This document shows positions 1-6,908 of a stretch of 9,353 bases of DNA, piece after piece (the stretch's first letter is position 1; the number at the start of each line of letters is the position of its first letter). Origin of the DNA: Planctomycetota bacterium (GTDB taxonomy: Bacteria; Planctomycetota; Planctomycetia; Isosphaerales; Isosphaeraceae); contig JAJYCH010000118.1 of NCBI GenBank assembly GCA_021778575.1, positions 1 to 9,353 on the forward strand. The letters are read 5' to 3'. Below the pieces are notes generated by a model. That model saw nothing but the letters and a program-made list of their open reading frames with translations, was not told the origin of the DNA and did not search any database. A program made the translations under genes and the position numbers.

Positions 1-116
1 GCAAGCAAGTGCCCGTCGAGGTCTGCGTGAAGGTTCCCGTCACCGTCCATTGCCCGACGGTCGTGAGCCCCACCGCGCAATCGGCGGTCGCCCCGAGCAT
101 CCAGAGCGTTCATTGA
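1..116 (+). CDS. C-terminal end of an unidentified protein (5' part outside window)
   Basis: The third forward frame is open from the left edge to a TGA at 114-116 and gives 37 residues rich in Val, Pro and Thr, starting KQVPVEVCVKVPVTVHCP and ending SIQSVH. Alternating Val-Pro/Val-x-Val strings with isolated Cys resemble the tails of repeat-rich secreted planctomycete proteins, where KQVPVEVCVKVP-like units recur; this resemblance is from memory. A strong forward terminator about 70 nt downstream (184-219) supports a real plus-strand gene ending here. It is the only plus-strand gene in the window and converges with the permease at 366. Function cannot be assigned because the domain-bearing part is missing. 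Confidence 0.55.
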   Translation, partial: KQVPVEVCVKVPVTVHCPTVVSPTAQSAVAPSIQSVH

Positions 117-183
117 TCTCGACCTGACCGCGAACCGATCGGCCCAACGGAAGGGCCAGGCGACCAGGCCCGACAGACACGAG

Positions 184-219
184 CGGACGCCTCCAACAGG
201 ATTGGAGGCGTCCGTTTTT
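184..219 (+). terminator. Rho-independent terminator of the left-edge gene
   Basis: A perfect 13-bp stem (184-196 pairing with 202-214) encloses a 5-nt loop (CAGGA) and is followed directly by TTTTT at 215-219. This is a textbook intrinsic terminator for plus-strand transcription. The other side of the stem has no T-tract in the minus direction, so it should not serve the convergent permease. Confidence 0.9.
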
Positions 220-244
220 CGTTGGTCGAGTCCAGGCAAACAAC

Positions 245-317
245 GAAACGTCGGTTGCCAAGCATACGTAGGGTCCGCAGTGCGGACCGTCCATTTGTGC
301 GCTCGAAGCGACGTTTC
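245..317. repeat. Palindromic intergenic stretch with nested hairpins
   Basis: An outer 9-bp inverted pair (GAAACGTCG at 245-253, CGACGTTTC at 309-317) encloses a nearly perfect 17-nt palindrome at 272-288 (GGTCCGCA, one base, TGCGGACC). It lies between two convergent genes and could act as a bidirectional stop structure for the permease transcript or be a dispersed palindromic repeat. There is no T-tract, so it is not called an intrinsic terminator. Only one copy is visible here. Confidence 0.4.
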
Positions 318-365
318 CGGCTGAAAAGCGGGGTTGAGGGGGACGACAGTAAACCCGACAAAACT

Positions 366-2240
366 TCACGACTCGCCCAGATACCAGGGAACGTTGATGA
401 CGACGACTTTCCGGAAGCCGCTCAGGTTCAGGTAAATCTTGATGGCCGCGGCCGTCTGGTTGTGCAAGACATAATGATACCAGCGCGTGCCGACAAGCTC
501 GGGGACGATCACCGCGATATCTCGGTTGGGCTGCGCTCGTTTGAGATCCTCGATCACTTGCTTCAGCGGAGCATAGAGCCGCCGATAAGGCGAATAGCTC
601 ACGATCAGCCGAGGAGGAACCCGGTTGGCCGCCTTTGCCGGTTCTTGCACCAATCGGCTCCAGCCCTCTTCGAGTGCGAGCATCGCCCGCTCATCGTCGG
701 CCACGTGGAGCGCGTAGATCTCCGGCGAGATCTTGAGCGCGAACCGGAGTGCCTTTCTGCTGATCGCGCTCCACCCCCGGATCGGCACCAGGACCAGTGG
801 CGGGACCACGTCCGAGGCGTCGAGCGGTAAGTCGGTCGCGACCTCTCGGGCCACCGAACGGTAGTGGGCATTCACTCCGTTGAAGACGACCAGAAGCGTT
901 GGGATCAGGATCAGCATGATCCAGGCCCCTTCGGCGAACTTCGAGATCAGGACCACCACCAGGGTGATCGCGGTGCAGACCGCTCCGGCCGCGTTGATGA
1001 TCATTGACTTGCGCGAGTGCGAGCCCTGGACCTTCCGCCAGTGTACGACCATCCCCGCCTGTGACATCGTGAACGCCAGGAACGCTCCGACGGCAAAAAG
1101 TGGAATTAACTTGTCGGTGATTCCTCCGAACAGGACCAGCAAGGCCCCCGCCAGCACGGCCAGGACCATGATCCCCTGGGTATAGACGAGCCGACGCCCC
1201 CGGTGCGCGAAGGCGTTCGGCAGATAGCCGTCCTGCGCGATCGCGCGGCAAAGCCGGGGGAAGTCGGCAAACCCGGTGTTGGCCGAAAGCGCCAGGACCA
1301 CCAGGACCGAGCCGATCGTGATGTAGTAAAACACCCCTCGGCCGACGACGGCCGCCACGAGCATCGAGAGAACGCTGTCGTAGTGGGTTGTTCCCGGCTC
1401 CGTCGCCGCGATCCCATAAACATGACTGAGATAAGCGATCCCCGCGAGCATCCCCGCGAGCACGCCAATGATTACCGACAAGGTTCGCTTGGCATATCGG
1501 ACCGATGGCTCGCGAAACGCTCCCACGCCGTTGCTCACGGCTTCGACGCCGGTCATCGCCGTGCATCCGCTGGCGAACGCCTTCATCAAGATCCAGAAGC
1601 TGGCCACGGCTTCGGCCTTGGGAGGGATCGGCGGCAGCGTCACGGGAATCGGCTTGCCGCCGGAGGTCCACGTCTTGGCCAGGCCGATGGCGATCACCGT
1701 CAGGAGCGTCACGATGAACAGATAAGTGGGCAAGAGGAACGCCAGGCCCGACTCGCGAACACCTCTCAGATTCACGATCGTGATCAACGCCAGGGTGATC
1801 AAGCAAAGCGGCAGTGTGTAAGGCTGGAGGTCGGGAACGGCCGAGACCAGAGCCCCGATTCCCGCCGAGATCCCGACCGCGACCACCAGAATATAGTCGA
1901 GCATCAAGGCCGCCGCCGCGATCAGACCGGCATTATTGCCGAGGTTCTCGCGAGCCACGGTGTACGAGCCGCCGCCATGAGGGTAGGCGGTGATCGTCTG
2001 ACGATACGAGACATAAACAATGGCCAGGAGAAGAATGATCAGCGTGGTGATGGGACCAATATAGCCGACGCCGACCAGTCCGAGCGGAATCAGGAGGGTC
2101 AAGGCCGCTTCAGGACCGTAGGCCGCCGAACCCAGGGCATCGAGCCCCAGCATCGGGATTCCCGCCCAGACACCAACCCTTTGCTCGCCTTCTTCGTCGG
2201 TGGCGAGCGGTGGGCCGAACAGATAATCCATCCACGGCAT
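366..2240 (-). CDS. KimA-like APC-superfamily permease (potassium or amino-acid transporter)
   Basis: A 624-residue inner-membrane transporter with about twelve hydrophobic segments (residues 27-460) and a cytosolic C-terminal domain (about 475-624). It matches the Bacillus subtilis K+ importer KimA (YdaO), recalled from memory, along its length: GLDALGSAAYG near residues 32-42, SYRQTITAYPHGGGSYTVARENLG at 78-101, KAFASGCTAMTGVEA at 220-234, SANTGFADFP at 319-328, and LHNQ at 592-595 in the tail. Counterparts of KimA Asp36, Tyr43, Asp117 and Thr230 are present (D34, Y41, D115, T230), but Thr121, Ser125 and probably Tyr377 are replaced by V119, G123 and F382, so the substrate is uncertain. The ATG at 2240 is chosen because AAAGGA (2247-2252) precedes it by 6 nt and the protein then begins almost where KimA does. 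In-frame starts at 2279 (ATG) and 2315 (TTG) have poorer ribosome sites. It is probably co-transcribed with the small membrane gene upstream. Confidence 0.85.
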   Translation of the reverse strand: MPWMDYLFGPPLATDEEGEQRVGVWAGIPMLGLDALGSAAYGPEAALTLLIPLGLVGVGYIGPITTLIILLLAIVYVSYRQTITAYPHGGGSYTVARENLGNNAGLIAAAALMLDYILVVAVGISAGIGALVSAVPDLQPYTLPLCLITLALITIVNLRGVRESGLAFLLPTYLFIVTLLTVIAIGLAKTWTSGGKPIPVTLPPIPPKAEAVASFWILMKAFASGCTAMTGVEAVSNGVGAFREPSVRYAKRTLSVIIGVLAGMLAGIAYLSHVYGIAATEPGTTHYDSVLSMLVAAVVGRGVFYYITIGSVLVVLALSANTGFADFPRLCRAIAQDGYLPNAFAHRGRRLVYTQGIMVLAVLAGALLVLFGGITDKLIPLFAVGAFLAFTMSQAGMVVHWRKVQGSHSRKSMIINAAGAVCTAITLVVVLISKFAEGAWIMLILIPTLLVVFNGVNAHYRSVAREVATDLPLDASDVVPPLVLVPIRGWSAISRKALRFALKISPEIYALHVADDERAMLALEEGWSRLVQEPAKAANRVPPRLIVSYSPYRRLYAPLKQVIEDLKRAQPNRDIAVIVPELVGTRWYHYVLHNQTAAAIKIYLNLSGFRKVVVINVPWYLGES

Positions 2241-2246
2241 CGAGAG

Positions 2247-2252
2247 TCCTTT
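2247..2252 (-). promoter_or_regulatory. Ribosome binding site deciding the permease start
   Basis: AAAGGA on the minus strand, 6 nt before the ATG at 2238-2240. The two more upstream in-frame starts lack a comparable site, so this motif favours the shorter 624-residue product. Confidence 0.6.
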
Positions 2253-2339
2253 GAGTCGAGAAAAAAGGGCAAGGTCCATCTTCAAGAATGGACGATCTTG
2301 ACCCTCTGATCTCAACTCAATAATGGACCAAAATCAATC

Positions 2340-2468
2340 TCACTTGCCAAACATCTTGGCGACGATGAAAATGCCGATGGCACCGACGATTCCGCCACCG
2401 CAGAGCATGTAAGCCAGCGAATATTGGATGGCACCGATGACGATCGGCATCTGGTCGAGAACTTGCAT
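2340..2468 (-). CDS. 42-residue small membrane protein of unknown function
   Basis: A short minus-strand gene encodes MQVLDQMPIVIGAIQ, then a hydrophobic Gly-rich stretch containing LCGGGIVGAIGIF, and ends VAKMFGK. Residues about 8-37 are long enough for one membrane helix, and the C-terminal AKMFGK would place that end in the cytosol by the positive-inside rule. GAGG lies 8 nt before the ATG at 2466-2468. It sits between the aminotransferase (95 nt upstream) and the permease (about 99 nt downstream), all on one strand. No family is recognised. By position it could be an accessory peptide of the permease, as KdpF is for Kdp, but this is only an inference. The coherent hydrophobic composition and ribosome site argue that it is real. 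Confidence 0.65.
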   Translation of the reverse strand: MQVLDQMPIVIGAIQYSLAYMLCGGGIVGAIGIFIVAKMFGK

Positions 2469-2563
2469 CGGACTTGCCTCATGTTGGGAGAATTCGATGA
2501 GCGAAGGCCCACTCCGAGCCTTTTCCCTTCGATCTCCTTCCAGTGCAAGACCCGTGCCAAGAA

Positions 2564-3847
2564 TTAACCGATGGCCTTGATCGCCTTTAGAACGGCATCC
2601 ACGAATACGTCGATGTCTTCGACCGAGGTGTCGACGTTGGGTGTGACTCTCAGGCCGGCGAACTCGGCGTGTTTGATCGCCGTGGTGATGATCCGGTGCT
2701 TGTCCCAGAGCCGTTGTTTGAGAGTCGCCGGGTCGATCCCCTCGATCCCCAGGAGGCCGATCCCGCACGAGCGATCGCTCTCGGTCGGGGAGAGCAGGTG
2801 GGCTCGGGGCGAGGCCTCGGTCAGCTTCGAGACCCAGCGCCCTCGGAGGTAGCGGAGCCGGGCGGCCTTGCGGTCGACGCCGATGGCCCGGTGGAACGCC
2901 AGGGCGGCGGTGATCGCGTTGTGGTTGCCCGCGGGGTGGGTGCCAATCTCCTCGAACTTGCGGATGTCATTGGTCTGGGCGTCGCCGGCGGCCATCAGCG
3001 GCCAGATTTTTGAAATCTTGTCTTTATTCACATACAAGAACCCGGTGCCGATCGGCGCGAGCAGCCATTTGTGGAGACTGGTGGCGTAATAATCGCAGCC
3101 CAGGTCGTCGCGCTTGAACGGGAAGTGGGCGAAGGCGTGGGCACCGTCGACGAAGGTCTCGGCCCCTCGTTCGCGAGCCATGGCGACGACCTCGCGGACG
3201 GGCGTGATGTTGCCGGTCAGGTTGATGACGTGGGTGATCTCGACCACCTTCGTCCGGTCGGTCATCGCGGCCCGGAACCGGGCGACGAGATCGTCGGGCG
3301 AGGGGTTCGGGCCTCCGAGCGCGATCTTCTTGACGACGACGCCGTCGCGTCGGGCTCGCTGATCCCAGGCGGTGAGCATCCGGCCGTAGTTCTGGTCGGA
3401 GATGACCACCTCGTCGCCCCGTTTCAGGTCGATCCCGGCGATCAGGGTCTGCATCCCTTCGGAGGCGTTGCGAGTGACGGCCATCTCCTCGGGGTCGCAA
3501 CCGAACTCGGTGGCCAGCTCGCGGCGGACCGACTCGACCCGGGGTTCGAGGATGTCCCACATGTGGTGCGCGGGGGCGACGTTGGCGAACCGGACGTCGC
3601 GGATCATTGCCTCAAGCACGACCGACGGGGCCGGGGCCACGCCGCCGTGGTTGAGGTTGATCAGGGTCCGGTCGGCGTCGAACGCCCGGCGGATCTCCGA
3701 CCAGTAATCCTCGAGCCCGGCGAGTTCATCAGCGTGGCGCCCCTTGGCGATCTCCCCGGCTTGAACCACGCGCGACAAGGCATCGGTCGCGAAGAATGCC
3801 AGGGCGGAGGCACCCGCGAGAAACCCTCGACGATTGCTGGAGTACAA
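2564..3847 (-). CDS. Tat-exported PLP-dependent class V aminotransferase (isopenicillin-N-epimerase-like)
   Basis: A 427-residue fold-type I PLP enzyme of the class V aminotransferase/CefD-like group. The N-terminus SNRRGFLAGASALAFFA (4-20) is a twin-arginine signal, with likely cleavage near VQA (28-30), so the folded holoenzyme should be exported. Catalytic features are intact: D234 in FVDGAHAFAHFP (pyridine nitrogen contact), K260 in SLHKW (Schiff-base lysine), and R400 in the AGLRVTPNVDTSVEDID tail that typically binds the substrate carboxylate. The LINLNHGG start of the mature domain (62-69) is typical of the family. The start codon is TTG at 3845-3847, chosen because GGAGGT (3855-3860) lies 7 nt upstream and the frame then opens right before the Tat motif. 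It heads a likely unit with the small membrane gene and permease, behind the kinase terminator. The substrate is unknown; related enzymes act as epimerases, cysteine desulfurases or lyases. Confidence 0.88.
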   Translation of the reverse strand: MYSSNRRGFLAGASALAFFATDALSRVVQAGEIAKGRHADELAGLEDYWSEIRRAFDADRTLINLNHGGVAPAPSVVLEAMIRDVRFANVAPAHHMWDILEPRVESVRRELATEFGCDPEEMAVTRNASEGMQTLIAGIDLKRGDEVVISDQNYGRMLTAWDQRARRDGVVVKKIALGGPNPSPDDLVARFRAAMTDRTKVVEITHVINLTGNITPVREVVAMARERGAETFVDGAHAFAHFPFKRDDLGCDYYATSLHKWLLAPIGTGFLYVNKDKISKIWPLMAAGDAQTNDIRKFEEIGTHPAGNHNAITAALAFHRAIGVDRKAARLRYLRGRWVSKLTEASPRAHLLSPTESDRSCGIGLLGIEGIDPATLKQRLWDKHRIITTAIKHAEFAGLRVTPNVDTSVEDIDVFVDAVLKAIKAIG

Positions 3848-3854
3848 GGCAAAG

Positions 3855-3860
3855 ACCTCC
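3855..3860 (-). promoter_or_regulatory. Strong Shine-Dalgarno site for the TTG-initiated aminotransferase
   Basis: GGAGGT on the minus strand, 7 nt before TTG at 3847. It fixes an unusual start codon that places the twin-arginine motif at residues 6-7 of the protein. Confidence 0.75.
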
Positions 3861-3921
3861 GACCGCGTTCGACGCGGCCTGGTTGGGGATGGCGTCCCTG
3901 GCTGGCCCCAATATCATCCGG

Positions 3922-3948
3922 AAAAAACGCCGGATCGTCCAGCGTTTT
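3922..3948 (-). terminator. Intrinsic terminator after the Ser/Thr kinase gene
   Basis: In the minus-strand sense, AAAACGCTGGA pairs with TCCGGCGTTTT (11 bp, one T-G pair) around a CGA loop, and the run continues to six T (3927-3922). It begins 16 nt past the kinase stop codon. The opposite side also ends in TTTTG followed by a pyrimidine-rich stretch, so some function in the plus direction is possible. It separates the kinase block from the aminotransferase-permease block. Confidence 0.8.
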
Positions 3949-3964
3949 GTCTTCTTCATGGCGA

Positions 3965-6628
3965 TCATCGGCCCGGCTGGAACGGGTTGGCCGGGAAGGC
4001 GAGGTCGAGGGAGAACTGGCGGTAATCATCGCGATCCCAGAGGGCTTTGAGGTCGAGATCGCCATGCGTACCCAGGGCTTTGACCATTCCCGGGTCGTCG
4101 AAGATCCCTCGGGTTCGGGCTTTTTCGAGCCAGCCCATCGAGATTTTCGCGGCGGATTCGGCAAAGGTTCCATCTCCGACCGACCGGGCGGAACCGGAAA
4201 CGATGGCCGCGACGCAGGCGAGGTTGTAGAAGTCGAGGCCCGAGCAGGGGGGCGATTCCTCGGCCATGACCTGGGCTTCGGCCAGAGCTTGGGTTCCCCG
4301 GCCCTGGTGGGCGAGGCTGGCCAGCCGGCTCACGCGATACGACTTCCGGGCTTCGCCTTCGGCCAGGCTGATCCCGCGATCCCAGGAGGCGATTGCCTCA
4401 TCGAACCGATCGACGCTTCCGAGCACAAAGCCCAGTGCCGCGGCGAGCTTGCTCGAACTTTGCCTGGCCTCGGGCCAATCGGGCAGTTGGTGCAGAACGG
4501 TGTCCGAAACCGCCTGGCCGGCCCGAAGCCGTTCAATCGCCTGGCCGGGCCGACCCGTCGCCAGCATCAGCATGCCCCGGTTCAGTTCGAGAGCCGCCAG
4601 CGAAAGGCCCGCTGTCTGCCGCTCGGGATGTTCCCGGACGATCGGTTCGAGCAACCCGGCGGCCTCGTCATATTCGACTTCGGCTTGCTGGCGTTTGCCG
4701 TGATGATCATGAATCAAGGCGAGATTGATCAGGCTCTCGGCCTGGCGCCCTTGAAGTTCATAGCTCCGGGGGTGAGCGGACAGCCAGTGTCGCTGGATTT
4801 CCAGGGCTGCGATCAAGTGCTGTTCGGCCTCCTCATGCCGACCGAGCCTGAGCAAGATCACGGACAGATTATGGTGGCTCCAGGCCAATTTATTGTCATC
4901 GTCGATCGAGTGAGAGTCGGCCTGTCCGGCCAGTTCGACGGCCCGTCGTTGAACCTTGACCGACTCGTCGCCTTGACCGGCGGTGGCCAGCGCCAGTCCC
5001 AGTTTGGTCAGGCACTCGACCTTGCGCCCATTGCTTTCCCGGCCGATCAAGCCTTCGGCTTCGAGCGATTCAAACAAGCCGAGGGCACGTTGGAACGAAT
5101 GGACGGCCGCCTCGGCCTTTTCGATCATGATCTGAAGATTGCCGGCTTCCATGATCGCCTCGACCCTGTCGATCCGGGTGAGCGCGTCGGCGGCGGATTC
5201 ATCCAGGATCGCTCCATCGTAAAATGTCAGTGCATCTTCGAGTAATTTCTGGCGTAAGCCGAGCCGGTCCGATACGGCAAATCGGGGATCTTCGAGCCGG
5301 GCGAGCATCTGGCGGATCGCGGTCCGGGCCGCGCGGTATTGCGCCTCGGCCCTCGTCCGTTGGCTCCGGGCTTCCTTTGCCTCTCGATCGGTTCGCGCGA
5401 CTTCATCGCGGAGCCTGGCGTTGTGGATCAGGGTCCCGGCGAAGGCCCCAATCATCAGGATCACTCCGAGCGCCAGCGAGATCGCCTGCCAGGGGCGACG
5501 TCTGGCCCACTTGACCAGCCGCTCGGGCGTGGAAATCGCTCGGGCGACGATCGGCTGGCCGTCGAGGTGGCGTCGAAGGTCGTCGGCCAGGGCTCGGGCC
5601 GAGGGATAACGACGATCGGGCGATTTTTCGAGGCATTTGAGCGCGATCGTTTCGAGGTCGCGAGGGATGGTTGTCCGGAGTTGCCGAGGCGGCGTCGGCT
5701 CGCCATTCCGGACCAGTTCGAGAGTTTCGAGAACCGTCGCCGACTGGAACGGCGGTCGGCCGGTCAGGGTTTCGTAAAAGACCGCGCCCAGGGCGTGGAT
5801 GTCGGAGCAGGGGCCGACCTTCGAGGGGTCGCCCGAAGCCTGTTCCGGGCTCATGTAGCCTGGTGTGCCGAGGATCGCTCCGGAACGTGTCTTCGAGGCG
5901 TCGTCGTCCTGCTTGGCGAGGCCGAAGTCGCCAATCTTGGGGCAATCGAGGTTCGGGGCGAGGAGGATATTGGCCGGTTTCAGGTCGCGGTGGACGACCC
6001 CGGCCTCGTTGGCATGGTGGACGGCCAGGGCCAGAGCCTCGACCAGCTTTGCCGCGATTTGAGGTTCGAGAGGGCCGTCGGCCAAGCGGTCGCGGAGCGT
6101 CCCTCCTTCGATGTATTCCATCGAGTAATAAGGGACGCCGTTCCGCCAGCCGACGTCGTAGATCGGCACGATATTGGGGTGACGGAGCCTTGCCGCCGCT
6201 TCGGCCTCGCGACGGAACCGCGCGAAACTTTCCGAACCGGCCAGAATCTCCGGTCGGATCTGCTTCAGGGCGACCAGTCGCCCGAGCCGGACCTGTCGGG
6301 CCTTCGAGACCACACCCATCCCGCCCTCGCCCAGCACTTCGAGCAGTTCATAGCCCGAGGGAGGGTCGCCCGGATCGGCCTCGCCCGAAGGGACGACGAC
6401 GTCGGTCCGGCGGTGCGCTTCGCGGAACAGGCTGGCCAGGGTGTCGTCGGCAACCGATTCGACCAGGGATCGGCAAGCCTCGCAGGTTGAGATATGTTCG
6501 GCAATCGGCGCGGATTCTCCTTCGTCCAGCTTCCCGAGGCCGAACGCGGCCAGCCTGGTGGGAAGCGGATGGGGTGAGACGGTCAATCTGCCGAGATCGG
6601 AGACCACCATGAAGGCTGATGATACCAT
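3965..6628 (-). CDS. Membrane Ser/Thr protein kinase with N-terminal anti-sigma-type zinc motif and C-terminal TPR repeats
   Basis: An 887-residue planctomycete-type Hanks kinase. Residues 19-70 form a short helical zf-HC2/ZAS-like domain with H45-x3-C49-x2-C52. The kinase domain spans about 93-355: glycine loop GEGGMGVV (100-107), K122 in VALK, probable helix-C Glu141, HRDLKPAN (213-220) with catalytic D215, DFG (234-236), and SPE (260-262) for APE. All key residues are present, so it should be active. One membrane helix at about 380-402 (WQAISLALGVILMIGAFAG) is followed by a charged coiled coil (about 405-445) and TPR-like helical repeats (about 480-760), ending with a YNLACVAA segment and LKALWDRDDYRQF, usual for this family. 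The topology implies a cytosolic kinase and an outer TPR sensor or scaffold. The ATG at 6628 is used; ATG at 6610 is an alternative, and neither has a good ribosome site. An ECF sigma factor lies 1.2 kb upstream on the same strand and is a plausible partner. Confidence 0.93.
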   Translation of the reverse strand: MVSSAFMVVSDLGRLTVSPHPLPTRLAAFGLGKLDEGESAPIAEHISTCEACRSLVESVADDTLASLFREAHRRTDVVVPSGEADPGDPPSGYELLEVLGEGGMGVVSKARQVRLGRLVALKQIRPEILAGSESFARFRREAEAAARLRHPNIVPIYDVGWRNGVPYYSMEYIEGGTLRDRLADGPLEPQIAAKLVEALALAVHHANEAGVVHRDLKPANILLAPNLDCPKIGDFGLAKQDDDASKTRSGAILGTPGYMSPEQASGDPSKVGPCSDIHALGAVFYETLTGRPPFQSATVLETLELVRNGEPTPPRQLRTTIPRDLETIALKCLEKSPDRRYPSARALADDLRRHLDGQPIVARAISTPERLVKWARRRPWQAISLALGVILMIGAFAGTLIHNARLRDEVARTDREAKEARSQRTRAEAQYRAARTAIRQMLARLEDPRFAVSDRLGLRQKLLEDALTFYDGAILDESAADALTRIDRVEAIMEAGNLQIMIEKAEAAVHSFQRALGLFESLEAEGLIGRESNGRKVECLTKLGLALATAGQGDESVKVQRRAVELAGQADSHSIDDDNKLAWSHHNLSVILLRLGRHEEAEQHLIAALEIQRHWLSAHPRSYELQGRQAESLINLALIHDHHGKRQQAEVEYDEAAGLLEPIVREHPERQTAGLSLAALELNRGMLMLATGRPGQAIERLRAGQAVSDTVLHQLPDWPEARQSSSKLAAALGFVLGSVDRFDEAIASWDRGISLAEGEARKSYRVSRLASLAHQGRGTQALAEAQVMAEESPPCSGLDFYNLACVAAIVSGSARSVGDGTFAESAAKISMGWLEKARTRGIFDDPGMVKALGTHGDLDLKALWDRDDYRQFSLDLAFPANPFQPGR

Positions 6629-6658
6629 CTCGACATCAGCAAATCCGCGAAATCTTGC

Positions 6659-6673
6659 CGATTTTCAAAATCG
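6659..6673. promoter_or_regulatory. 15-nt palindrome upstream of the kinase gene, possible operator
   Basis: CGATTTT, one base, AAAATCG: a perfect 7+7 inverted repeat in an otherwise GC-rich stretch, 31-45 nt before the kinase ATG at 6628. Size, symmetry and position fit a dimeric regulator site, or a small hairpin in the leader. No clear -35/-10 pair was identified nearby. Confidence 0.3.
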
Positions 6674-6728
6674 TCCTCGGATCAGGGCATAGCTCTCGAT
6701 TCCGGACATTCCCTGTTGAGCCGGAAGA

Positions 6729-6862
6729 ACTCGTTCCCACGGTCCCCCGTGGGAATGCCGTCCCGGACGCTCCTGCGTCCTCTTCCATTGATCGTCGCCA
6801 CCGTGATGAAGACGACGCGGAGCGTCGAAGAGTGCATTCCTAGGCGGAGCGAAGGAACGAGT
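6729..6862. repeat. Imperfect inverted-repeat intergenic element (REP/MITE-like)
   Basis: The left arm (6729-6785) and right arm (6808-6862) are reverse complements with interruptions, around a 22-nt spacer. Matching blocks are ACTCGTTCC/GGAACGAGT at the ends, GGAATGC/GCATTCC, GACGCTCC/GGAGCGTC, GCGTC/GACGC and TCTTC/GAAGA. The left arm holds its own hairpins: 6734-6755 (9-bp stem, 4-nt loop) and 6765-6780 (6-bp stem). The right arm holds CGACGC-GGA-GCGTCG. GTTCCCACG...CGTGGGAA and GGACGC...GCGTCC blocks are familiar from dispersed intergenic repeats of planctomycetes (from memory). It has no coding potential. It lies in the gap between the PEP-CTERM gene and the kinase, and may fold strongly in a readthrough transcript. 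Confidence 0.65.
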
Positions 6863-6908
6863 GCGGTTCGTGCGAAAAGTTCCAGAATCGAAAGCTACAC
6901 CCCTCGGA

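Noticed and set aside
1203..2309. A 368-codon open frame on the plus strand opposite the permease.
   Set aside because: The permease frame gives a complete transporter; the opposite frame is low-complexity and charged (Arg, Asp, Gln, His) with no family resemblance.
2504..2522. A 7-bp hairpin between the aminotransferase and the small membrane gene, considered as a terminator.
   Set aside because: The stem has a T-G pair and no T-tract follows in the minus direction, so read-through is expected.
2469..2563. A c-di-AMP (ydaO-type) riboswitch, considered because the permease resembles KimA.
   Set aside because: The spacers before the small gene and the permease (95 and 99 nt) are too short, and no conserved riboswitch blocks were recognised.
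3729..3968. A 79-codon minus-strand frame whose ATG overlaps the kinase stop (ATGA).
   Set aside because: It runs through the terminator at 3922-3948 and into the aminotransferase start in another frame. The translation (Arg-rich, no motif) looks random.
3071..5245. A 724-codon open frame on the plus strand.
   Set aside because: It lies antisense to the aminotransferase and kinase genes, which have clear catalytic motifs. The translation has no recognisable domain and is Arg/Gly/Asp-rich, as expected of a GC-rich shadow frame.
5339..6490. A 383-codon plus-strand open frame opposite the kinase domain.
   Set aside because: It is antisense to intact kinase motifs and has no recognisable domain.
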